This document shows, one piece after another, positions 27,026 through 34,756 of a stretch of 64,000 nucleotides of DNA (position 1 is its first letter; the number at the start of each line of letters is the position of its first letter). Source of the stretch: JAPLST01 sp964397565 (lineage in GTDB: Bacteria; Auribacterota; UBA3054; JAPLST01); NCBI GenBank assembly GCA_964397565.1, contig CAYNJC010000012.1, positions 55,678-119,677 on the forward strand, in the 5' to 3' direction. The notes under the pieces were generated by a model. It saw nothing but the letters and a program-made list of their open reading frames with translations, ran no database searches and was not told where the DNA came from. The position numbers and the translations under genes are program-made.

Positions 27026-27046
27026 CTTGTGCGAAGGTGACCTGCC

Positions 27047-27340
27047 ATGTCAAAAAAGAAACCGGCGTTTGAACAGTCCTTGCGCGAACTGGAAGAGGTT
27101 GTCGCCAAGATGGAGCACGGCGAGTTGCCGCTCGACGAATGCGTGCAGTACTACGAGCGCGGCGTGAAGCTGGCCGCCGCCTGCGCGCGCGAGCTGGATG
27201 CCGCGCGCCAGCGCATCGAGCAATTGCAGAAGAACGAGCAGGGCGAGCTCGCGACCACGCCGTTCGCGCCCGACAAGTCCGATCCGTCCGATCCGTCCGA
27301 TTCGTCCGATCCATCCGACACATCTGACCCATCCGCATGA
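27047..27340 (+). CDS. xseB: Exodeoxyribonuclease VII small subunit
   Basis: 97 residues. The first 65 are a typical XseB: FEQSLRELEEVVAKMEHGEL, LPLDECVQYYERGVKLA and a final helix. They associate with XseA, which is not in this window, to degrade single-stranded DNA. The last 25 residues are a Ser-Asp-Pro tract made by a 9-base DNA repeat (27278-27337) and are not part of the family. AAGGTGA (27034-27040) precedes the ATG. The stop overlaps the dxs start as ATGA. Confidence 0.9.
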   Translation: MSKKKPAFEQSLRELEEVVAKMEHGELPLDECVQYYERGVKLAAACARELDAARQRIEQLQKNEQGELATTPFAPDKSDPSDPSDSSDPSDTSDPSA

Positions 27341-29220
27341 CGCAGCCACGCGAATCGATTGACAGTCCGGCCGCCTTGCGCACGCTTGCACCGGCCCAGT
27401 TGCCGCACGTCTGCGCCGATATCCGCCAGTTGTTGATCACGCACCTGGCGCAGACCGGCGGGCATTTGGCCTCGAACCTCGGCACGGTCGAGCTGGCGGT
27501 CGCGCTGCACTATGTCTTCGACACGCCGCGCGATGAGATCGTCTGGGACACCGGCCACCAAGCCTATGCCCACAAAATTCTGACCGGGCGCCGGGCCCAG
27601 TTTGCCACGTTGCGCCAGTATCAGGGCTTGTCCGGCTATCCCACGCCGGCGGAGAGCCCCTATGACACCTTTCCCGTCGGCCACGCTGGCACCTCGATCT
27701 CGGTCGCGCTCGGCCTGGCCAAGGCACGCGACATGCGCGGCGGGCTGCAGCATGTGGTGGCGATCATTGGTGATGGCGGCCTGACTAGTGGCCTGGCACT
27801 CGAAGGCCTCAACAATGCGCATGGCTGCAAACGCCTGCTGGTGATCTTGAATGACAATAAAATGTCCATTTCACCGACCATTGGTGCGCTGGCGCGTCAC
27901 TTTAGCATGCTGGTCGCCAATCCCCGTTACCGCTATTTGAAGCACCACCTCGGCCGCGCACTTGAACGCATTCCGCTGATCGGCCTGTTCCTCGCCCGAC
28001 TTGTCATCCGGCTGCAGGGCGGCATCAAGCACATCATCGCCCCGCAAAATGTCTTTGAGAATCTGGGCTTCCATTATCTTGGGCCCATTGACGGGCATAA
28101 CATCGCGGAACTCGTTTCGATCTTGCGCTCGTGCAAGGCCGAGCCGGAAATGCCGGTCCTGCTGCATGTCATCACCCAGAAAGGCAAGGGCTATGATTTT
28201 GCCGAGCGCGACCCGGAACGCTATCATGGCGTCACGCCCTTTGACGCCTGCAGCGGCGAGATGCATCCGCACGACGCGCAGCCGACCTATACCGATCTGA
28301 TGTCCGACCTGTTGCATGACGTGGCCGCGCGCGACGAGCGCATTGTGATCGTCTCGGCCGCGATGTGTGGCGGCATCGGCATGACCCGCTTCGCCCGCGA
28401 ATTTCCGACGCGCTTTGTCGATGTCGGCATCGCCGAACAACACGCCGTCACGTTTGCCGGCGGCTTGGCGGCGCGCGGCCTGCGCCCGATCGTCGGCATT
28501 TACTCAACGTTTCTGCAGCGCGCCTATGATGAAATCGCCCATGATGTCTGCATGCCGTGCGTGCCGGTTGTGTTTATTATTGACCGCGCCGGCCTGGTCG
28601 GCGGCGATGGCAAAACCCATCACGGGGTGTTTGATATCGCCTTCTTGCGGCATCTGCCGCACCTGCGTATTTTCATGCCGCGCGATCGCACGGCCATGGC
28701 ACTAGCGCTGCAATTCGCGTTGCAGGCCAACCAGCCCTGCGCCATTCGCTATCCGCGTTGCACGGTGCCGGAGCACGTGGTTGCCGGCGGCCTGGCGCCG
28801 TTCGCCGCGCCCAGTGTGACGCACTGGGAGGTACTGATGCCCGGCAGCGACGCCGCCGTCTTGGCCATCGGCCACATGGTCTTCTATGCCGTCCGCGCCG
28901 CGCAACTGCTGCGCGCGCAAGGCCTGTGCATCGAAGTTGTGGACGCCGGCGCGCTCTGGCCGCTCGACACCGCCACCCTGACCGCCGTGCTGGCGCGCCA
29001 TACCCGCGTGGTCACGCTCGAGGATCATATCATCACCAGCGGCTTTGGCGCGGCCGTCGCGGAATTTGTCGCCGGCCGCGCGCCGCACGCGCGGGTCGAG
29101 CGCATCGGTATTCCGGATTGCTTTGTCGAACACGGCAGCCTGCCGGAACTGTATGCCGAGTTGGGCTGGCAACCGGAGCAACTGGCTGAACGCATCGCCA
29201 CCATGTGCCGCGCCCAATGA
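27337..29220 (+). CDS. dxs: 1-deoxy-D-xylulose-5-phosphate synthase
   Basis: 627 residues, normal length. DTGHQAYAHKILTGR near residue 71, GHAGTSISVALGLAKARD near 111, the thiamine-diphosphate loop GDGGLTSG...NNA from residue 145, ILNDNKMSISPT near 172, and VDVGIAEQHAVTFAGGLAARG near 365 with the catalytic Glu are all intact. It joins pyruvate and glyceraldehyde-3-phosphate to feed isoprenoid synthesis. In many proteobacteria the order is xseB-ispA-dxs; here ispA is absent and xseB overlaps dxs directly. Confidence 0.96.
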   Translation: MTQPRESIDSPAALRTLAPAQLPHVCADIRQLLITHLAQTGGHLASNLGTVELAVALHYVFDTPRDEIVWDTGHQAYAHKILTGRRAQFATLRQYQGLSGYPTPAESPYDTFPVGHAGTSISVALGLAKARDMRGGLQHVVAIIGDGGLTSGLALEGLNNAHGCKRLLVILNDNKMSISPTIGALARHFSMLVANPRYRYLKHHLGRALERIPLIGLFLARLVIRLQGGIKHIIAPQNVFENLGFHYLGPIDGHNIAELVSILRSCKAEPEMPVLLHVITQKGKGYDFAERDPERYHGVTPFDACSGEMHPHDAQPTYTDLMSDLLHDVAARDERIVIVSAAMCGGIGMTRFAREFPTRFVDVGIAEQHAVTFAGGLAARGLRPIVGIYSTFLQRAYDEIAHDVCMPCVPVVFIIDRAGLVGGDGKTHHGVFDIAFLRHLPHLRIFMPRDRTAMALALQFALQANQPCAIRYPRCTVPEHVVAGGLAPFAAPSVTHWEVLMPGSDAAVLAIGHMVFYAVRAAQLLRAQGLCIEVVDAGALWPLDTATLTAVLARHTRVVTLEDHIITSGFGAAVAEFVAGRAPHARVERIGIPDCFVEHGSLPELYAELGWQPEQLAERIATMCRAQ

Positions 29221-30443
29221 GCACTGACCGTCGCATGCCACGCACGCTCCCGCGCAAAATCGCCGAGCATCTGCCGCGGCTCGAACGCGAGCAACTCGAA
29301 CACTATTTGCAGCGCGCGATGGAAAGCGACCAATTGCTGCGCTGCATTCTGGAGACCATCACCGAGGGCGTCATTGCCGTCAGCGACCAGCACAGCGTGC
29401 TGTTTGCCAACGCGGCCGCGCGCGATCTGCTGGGCGTCGCCGAGCAGGACATGCACGGCCAGCCGCTGGCCGAGTGCATTCGCGATGCGCAACTGCGCGC
29501 GGCCGTGCGTGGCGCCGATGCGCATGCGCATGTCACGCGCGACGTGCAGGTTGCCTATCCGCGGCATTTGGCGCTGTCGGTCAGCATGATCCCCTTCACG
29601 CCCGACCGCGACACGCCGACCGAGCGCGCCCTGGCGTATTTGCTCTTGCTGCGTGACGTGTCGAGCGAACACGCCCTGCGCGCCGCGCGCGAACGCGAGG
29701 CGCGTCTCGAGGCGCTGCGCCTGTTGACCGCCGGCGTCGCCCATGAAATCGGCAATCCGCTCAGCGCGATCATCATGCACACGCAGCTCATGGCGCGCGA
29801 GCTGGCCAAGTGCAAGCGCAGCCCCGCCCTGCAGGCGCTGGCCCGCACCAACGCGATCGTCCGTGAGGAAAGCGTGCGCCTGAAACGGATTGTGCGCGAT
29901 TTTCTCGAAGCCGTGCGCCCGGTCGGCTTGGATGCGCATCTCGGCAATGTCGCCGATGTGCTCGAAGACACGTTTGAATTACTCTACGCCGAAATGGCCG
30001 ACAGAAAAGTGGCCCTGATCAAAAAACTGCAGCCGGTGCCGCCGACCGTCTTGGACGCCGCCCAGCTGCGCGGCGCGATCATCAACATCGTGCGCAACGC
30101 CCTGGACGCGATGCCCAACGGCGGCACGCTGGACGTGGCCCTGGAGAACCGCGGCGATTGGCTCGAACTGCGCTTCAGCGACGATGGCTGCGGCATTGCC
30201 GCCGATGTTCTCCCGCGCTTGTTCACGCCGTTTTACACCACCAAATCACACGGCTCCGGCCTGGGGCTGTTCATCGTTCAACGCGTCGTGCACGCGCTGG
30301 GCGGCAGCGTGCACATCCGCAGCGAGGCTGGCGCCGGCGCGGACGTGACGATCGAACTGCCGGTCCGCACCCAAGCTGCCACCAAGTCGTTGCCCTCACC
30401 CCCAGCCGTGCTGCCCCATGCAGAAGTCAATTCTGATCATTGA
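29217..30443 (+). CDS. Soluble PAS-domain sensor histidine kinase (NtrB-like)
   Basis: 408 residues from the ATG at 29217, which overlaps the dxs stop (ATGA). No membrane segment is visible. A PAS domain occupies about residues 38-150 (ILETITEGVIAVSDQHSVLF), the phosphoacceptor His is residue 176 in GVAHEIGNPLSAI, and the ATPase domain has the N box NIVRNALDAM, G1 box DDGCGIA and F/G2 boxes PFYTTKSHGSGLGL. It resembles NtrB/AtoS-type kinases that phosphorylate sigma54 activators, and the next gene, overlapping by 26 bases, is exactly such a regulator. Signal unknown. Confidence 0.92.
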   Translation: MSTDRRMPRTLPRKIAEHLPRLEREQLEHYLQRAMESDQLLRCILETITEGVIAVSDQHSVLFANAAARDLLGVAEQDMHGQPLAECIRDAQLRAAVRGADAHAHVTRDVQVAYPRHLALSVSMIPFTPDRDTPTERALAYLLLLRDVSSEHALRAAREREARLEALRLLTAGVAHEIGNPLSAIIMHTQLMARELAKCKRSPALQALARTNAIVREESVRLKRIVRDFLEAVRPVGLDAHLGNVADVLEDTFELLYAEMADRKVALIKKLQPVPPTVLDAAQLRGAIINIVRNALDAMPNGGTLDVALENRGDWLELRFSDDGCGIAADVLPRLFTPFYTTKSHGSGLGLFIVQRVVHALGGSVHIRSEAGAGADVTIELPVRTQAATKSLPSPPAVLPHAEVNSDH

Positions 30444-31782
30444 TGACGAACCGAACGCGCGCGCCGGTTTGGTGCGCATCATGCAAGACCTCGGCTGTCT
30501 GGCGCGCGAAGCCGGCGACGGCGCCAGCGGGCTCGACCTGTTCCGCGCCCACGGCGCCGATCTGGTCATCACCGACTTGCGCATGCCGGGCATGTCCGGC
30601 CTGAGTGTCCTCGAAACGCTGCGCCGCGATGCGCCCGACGTGCCGGTCATTGTCATCACCGCCTACGGCTCGGCCGATACCGCCCGCGAGGCGCTGCAGC
30701 ACGGCGCTTTTGATTTCATCAGCAAACCGTTTGACCTTGAAACCATCGAGCTGGTCGTGCGCCGCGCCCTCAAGCTGGTCACCCTCGAACAAGAAAACGA
30801 GGCGCTCAAAGCGCAGCTGCAAACCGTCCAACAAGTGCAGACGATCATCGGCGAAGCGCCCGTCATGCAACGCGTCTTCACCATCGTCCAGCATGTCGCA
30901 CCGACCAAGTCGAATGTCCTGCTCGAGGGTGAAAGCGGTACCGGCAAAGAGCTGATCGCGCATGCCATCCACGATTTGAGCGCGCGCCATGACAAGCCGT
31001 TTGTCCCGGTGCACTGCGCCAGCTTCTCCGAGAACCTGCTCGAGAGCGAATTGTTCGGCCACGAAAAAGGCGCCTTTACCGGCGCCGCCAGCGTGCGCCG
31101 CGGACGCTTCGAATTGGCCAACGGTGGCACGCTCTTTCTCGATGAAGTCAGCACGTTGCCGCTGGCGACTCAGGTGAAATTGCTGCGCGTGCTGCAGGAA
31201 CGCTGTTTCGAGCGGGTCGGCGGCTCGCACACGATTGACGTGGATGTCCGCTTGATCTCCGCCACCAACGCGGCCCTCGATCAGATGATCAAAGCCGGCA
31301 CCTTTCGTGAAGACCTGTATTATCGCCTGAACGTGGTCAGCATCAACATCCCGCCCTTGCGCGCGCGCAGCGACGATATCGCCCGGCTGATCGACCATTT
31401 TCTCGACAAGGTCAATGGTGAGACCGGCAAGCGCGTCACGATTTCTCACGCGGCCCGCCAGTTGCTCGAAAGTTACACCTGGCCCGGCAACGTGCGCGAA
31501 TTGCAGAACACGATCGAGGCGCTGGTCGTCTTGTGCGACGGGCACGAAGTCACGCCGCGCGCGCTGCCGGCCCAGATCGTGGGCGGCGCGAAAGCGCCCG
31601 CGGCGAGCCCGGCCCCGGACGATCTGCCGGATTTCGATCAGGTCAACTTGGCGGACGTCGAACGCTGGTTGATCCTGCGCACCCTGCAACGGGTCAAAAC
31701 CCGTGCCGAAGTCGCCCGGCAGCTCGGCATCAGCCGCCGCAATTTGTACCGCCGCCTCAAGGACTACGGAGTGCTGTCGTGA
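30418..31782 (+). CDS. NtrC-family sigma54-dependent response regulator
   Basis: 454 residues. The receiver domain has the acidic pair D9/D10 and phosphoacceptor D53 in ITDLRMPG; the AAA+ domain has Walker A GESGTGKE (171-178), the sigma54-contact loop GAFTGA (218-223) and Walker B FLDEVSTLPL; the Fis-type helix-turn-helix ends the protein (EVARQLGISRRNLYRRLKDY). All parts needed for sigma54 activation are intact. Its partner kinase lies immediately upstream. The downstream glycosyltransferase starts inside its stop codon (GTGA), so surface glycan synthesis may be a linked function. No -24/-12 promoter was recognised in the window. Confidence 0.94.
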   Translation: MQKSILIIDDEPNARAGLVRIMQDLGCLAREAGDGASGLDLFRAHGADLVITDLRMPGMSGLSVLETLRRDAPDVPVIVITAYGSADTAREALQHGAFDFISKPFDLETIELVVRRALKLVTLEQENEALKAQLQTVQQVQTIIGEAPVMQRVFTIVQHVAPTKSNVLLEGESGTGKELIAHAIHDLSARHDKPFVPVHCASFSENLLESELFGHEKGAFTGAASVRRGRFELANGGTLFLDEVSTLPLATQVKLLRVLQERCFERVGGSHTIDVDVRLISATNAALDQMIKAGTFREDLYYRLNVVSINIPPLRARSDDIARLIDHFLDKVNGETGKRVTISHAARQLLESYTWPGNVRELQNTIEALVVLCDGHEVTPRALPAQIVGGAKAPAASPAPDDLPDFDQVNLADVERWLILRTLQRVKTRAEVARQLGISRRNLYRRLKDYGVLS

Positions 31783-33530
31783 GCAACGTCATGGTTTCGA
31801 TCCTCCTGCCAGCCCACAACGAGGGCCCGCGCATCTTCCAGAATCTGCAGCGCGTCAACGCCGTCGCCCAGGCCTTGCTGGCCGACGCATGGCGCACGCA
31901 CGCCGACGCCTTTGAGATCGTCGTGATCGATGACGGCAGCAGCGATGACACCTGGGCCGAAATCGGGCGCGCCGCCGCCGCCCTGCCGTCCGTCGTGCCG
32001 GTCCAGCTGGTGCACAATGCCGGCAAGGGCTGGGCCTTGCGCTGCGGCCTGCAACACGCCCGCGGCACCTGGATTTTCTTTATTGACGCCGACCTCGAAA
32101 TCGGGCCCGAGCACATGGCCGACCTGGCCGCCGTGCTCGTCAAGACCGGCGTGGATGGCGTGCTCGGCAGCAAGCGCGCCCATGATGTTCATGCCCATTA
32201 TCCGTGGTATCGCCGCATCGTCAGCGCCACCTATGCGCAGCTCACCCGCACGCTGATTCCCCTGCCGGTGCGCGACACGCAAACCGGCTTCAAGCTCTTC
32301 ACCCGGCGCGTGCTCGACGACGTCGTCCCGCGCATGCTCGTCCGCCGTTATGCCTTCGACATCGAGATGATCTCGATCGCCCACCGACTCGGCTATCGCC
32401 TGGCGCAATGCCCGGTGCAAGTCGAATTCAGTGGCAAGCGCGGCAGCGTCACGATCAAGAATATCTACCATATGTTTCTCGACACGCTGGCGGTCTTCTA
32501 TCGCCTGCGCATCCTGCAATACTATGACAGCTGGCGTCACAAGGATCACTCTCAAAAGCCACGCGTCTCGGTCGTCATCGCCGTCAAACACGACAATGCG
32601 TATTTGCGCCAAAGCGTGGAGGCCGTGCTCCAGCAGCCCTACGCCAATGCTGAAGTAATCGTCCTGCCCGACCAGCCCATCAGCGGCTTTGATGCGCGCG
32701 TGCGCGTCATCCCGACCGGCCCGGAATTGCCGGCAATCAAGCGCAACATCGGCGCGCGCGAAGCCACCGGCGAGATCATCGCGTTTATTGATGATGATGC
32801 CTATCCGTATGGCTTGTGGCTCGATGAGCTGGCCGCGAATTTTGCCGACGCGAGTGTCGGTGCGGTCGGCGGCCCGGCCGTCACACCACCCGAAGACACC
32901 TATTGGCAGCAAGTCAGCGGCGCCGTCTACGCCTCGCTGGCCGGCAGCGGTGTCTATCGCTATCGCTACGTCTACGACCGCCGCCGCGATGTGGACGACT
33001 ATCCCACCTGTAACCTGGCCGTGCGCAAAGCAACGTTCGAGGCCGCCCAGGGCTTTCAGTCCAATTACTGGCCCGGCGAAGACACGGAACTGTGCCTGAC
33101 CATCACCAAGAAACTGGGCGCGCGGATTGTCTATGACCCGCAAGTTGAAGTCTATCATCATCGCCGCTCGCTCTGGCGCGGGCATTTCAAGCAGGTGACG
33201 CAGTATGCGCTGCATCGCGGCTATTTTGTCAAGAAATTTCCGGAGACTTCGCGCCGCTTCGGTTATTTTGTCCCGTCGCTGTTTACGCTGGGCGTACTGC
33301 TGGGCTGGCTCTCGTGGTGGCTGCACCCATTGTTTTATGTCTATGTCGGCGTGCTGGCGGTGTATTTCGTGTTTCTGGCAATCAGCAGTTTCCTGGCTGG
33401 CCCGCGCTTTATGCCGGCCACGATGCTTGGCACCTTTCTGACGCACCTCGCATATGGTGTGTGGTTCCTGACCGGCCTCGTCGCGCCGCGCCTCAGCCGC
33501 CGCGAAGAGCGCCAGAGCAGCACATCTTAA
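31779..33530 (+). CDS. Two-domain family 2 glycosyltransferase with C-terminal membrane helices
   Basis: 583 residues from GTG 31779 (GTGA overlap with the regulator's stop; an ATG follows at 31791). Residues about 5-240 are a dolichol-phosphate-glucosyltransferase-like GT2 domain (MVSILLPAHNEGPRI, VVIDDGSSDDTW, FFIDADLEI, DTQTGFKLF). A second complete GT2 domain spans about 265-500 (VSVVIAVKHD, IAFIDDDAYPYG, NYWPGEDTELCL). Two or three membrane helices close the protein. The first domain may load a lipid carrier and the second extend a chain, but this is inference. Such a head-to-tail fusion is uncommon. Confidence 0.88.
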   Translation: MSNVMVSILLPAHNEGPRIFQNLQRVNAVAQALLADAWRTHADAFEIVVIDDGSSDDTWAEIGRAAAALPSVVPVQLVHNAGKGWALRCGLQHARGTWIFFIDADLEIGPEHMADLAAVLVKTGVDGVLGSKRAHDVHAHYPWYRRIVSATYAQLTRTLIPLPVRDTQTGFKLFTRRVLDDVVPRMLVRRYAFDIEMISIAHRLGYRLAQCPVQVEFSGKRGSVTIKNIYHMFLDTLAVFYRLRILQYYDSWRHKDHSQKPRVSVVIAVKHDNAYLRQSVEAVLQQPYANAEVIVLPDQPISGFDARVRVIPTGPELPAIKRNIGAREATGEIIAFIDDDAYPYGLWLDELAANFADASVGAVGGPAVTPPEDTYWQQVSGAVYASLAGSGVYRYRYVYDRRRDVDDYPTCNLAVRKATFEAAQGFQSNYWPGEDTELCLTITKKLGARIVYDPQVEVYHHRRSLWRGHFKQVTQYALHRGYFVKKFPETSRRFGYFVPSLFTLGVLLGWLSWWLHPLFYVYVGVLAVYFVFLAISSFLAGPRFMPATMLGTFLTHLAYGVWFLTGLVAPRLSRREERQSSTS

Positions 33531-33581
33531 CCCTGCGGTAGCCCGGCCGAGCGGCCCGCCGGCAACCATAACAACGCTGCA

Positions 33582-34490
33582 ATGAAGGAGAACGTGCCAA
33601 CCCAAGAAGGCTACGTCGCGTTTCGCGGTTACAAGATCTGGTATCGTATTGTCGGCGACCATGAAGCGCCGGGCGCGTTGCCGCTCCTGTGTTTGCATGG
33701 CGGGCCGGGCGTACCGCATGATTACCTGGAACCGCTGGCGGCACTGACGGCCCGCGGGCGGCGCGTCATTTTTTATGATCAACTGGGCTGCGGCAATTCG
33801 GATCAACCTCACGATCCGTCCCTTTGGAATGTCGACCTGTTTGTCGAGGAAGTCGGCGTCATGCGGCGCGCCTTGGGGCTCGAGCACGTCCACCTCCTGG
33901 GACAGTCATGGGGCGGTATGCTGGCGCTGCAGTATGCCTTGACCCAGCCCGCCGGATTAGTCAGTCTTGTCATTGCCAGCGCGCCGGCCAGTATGCGCCA
34001 ATGGATTGCCGAAACGCAGCGCCTGCGCATGGCATTGCCGCCGGAGACACAACAAATACTGCGCCAGCATGAACAGGCGGGCACAACGGCAAGTCCGGCC
34101 TATCAGGAAGCCGTCATGGTTTTTTATCGGCGGCACGTCTGCCGCCTTGATCCTTGGCCTGACTGCCTCATGCGCTCGCTGGAGAAGTTTATGCAGAACC
34201 CGGAAGTGTACACCACGATGTGCGGGCCGAGTGAGTTCCATGTGACCGGCGTGATAAAAAACTGGGACGTCGTTGCGCGCCTGGGCGAAATTCAGCTGCC
34301 CACCTTGATCACGTCTGGCCGCTATGACGAAGCGACGCCTGCGATCGCCGCGACCATCCAGAGCGGCATCACAGGCGCACAATGGGTTGTCTTTGAGCAC
34401 AGCGCGCACCAGGCCCACCTTGAGGAAACGGAGCGCTATCTCCACACCCTCGACGAGTTCTTGCGTACCGTGGAAGCACGGCATGTATAG
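33582..34490 (+). CDS. Alpha/beta hydrolase, proline iminopeptidase-like
   Basis: 302 residues. LCLHGGPGVPHDYLEPLAAL gives the HGGPG oxyanion motif, GQSWGGMLALQYAL the nucleophile Ser (near residue 109), TSGRYDEATP the Asp and HSAHQAHLEE the His, as in the prolyl iminopeptidase / tricorn factor F1 family. These enzymes remove N-terminal proline or release small amino acids in the cytoplasm; close relatives hydrolyse other amides or epoxides. The ATG at 33582 has no ribosome site; a GTG at 33594 is preceded by AAGGAG but at short spacing, so the start is uncertain by four codons. Confidence 0.88.
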   Translation: MKENVPTQEGYVAFRGYKIWYRIVGDHEAPGALPLLCLHGGPGVPHDYLEPLAALTARGRRVIFYDQLGCGNSDQPHDPSLWNVDLFVEEVGVMRRALGLEHVHLLGQSWGGMLALQYALTQPAGLVSLVIASAPASMRQWIAETQRLRMALPPETQQILRQHEQAGTTASPAYQEAVMVFYRRHVCRLDPWPDCLMRSLEKFMQNPEVYTTMCGPSEFHVTGVIKNWDVVARLGEIQLPTLITSGRYDEATPAIAATIQSGITGAQWVVFEHSAHQAHLEETERYLHTLDEFLRTVEARHV

Positions 34491-34662
34491 CAAGCTCTCC
34501 AGGTCGAACACGACGCATTGAATGGATGCGACCGTGGCGCTGCGGCTCTTGTTTTCAGCAGCGTTTCCGTGAACGTTCCCGGAAAATCCGTACATCACTG
34601 ACGCTCGCGCGGTACGCTTGGGCGCCCAGAATAACTGCGGCACACCCGGCGTTACGAACCCC

Positions 34663-34691
34663 TTGACATCACGGCATCCTTTTGTTATATT
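34663..34691 (+). promoter_or_regulatory. Strong sigma70-type promoter of the repeat protein
   Basis: TTGACA (34663-34668), 17-base spacer, TATATT (34686-34691); about 65 bases ahead of the start at 34757. Nothing else was recognised in 34491-34662. Confidence 0.8.
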
Positions 34692-34756
34692 TTGCCACGG
34701 GATGCAGCACCGCACGATCAAGCTGATAGTTAATTGGCTGTAAGGACTGTGATGCC

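Noticed and set aside
31764..33893. 709-codon minus-strand open frame
   Set aside because: Antisense to the double glycosyltransferase; low-complexity composition.
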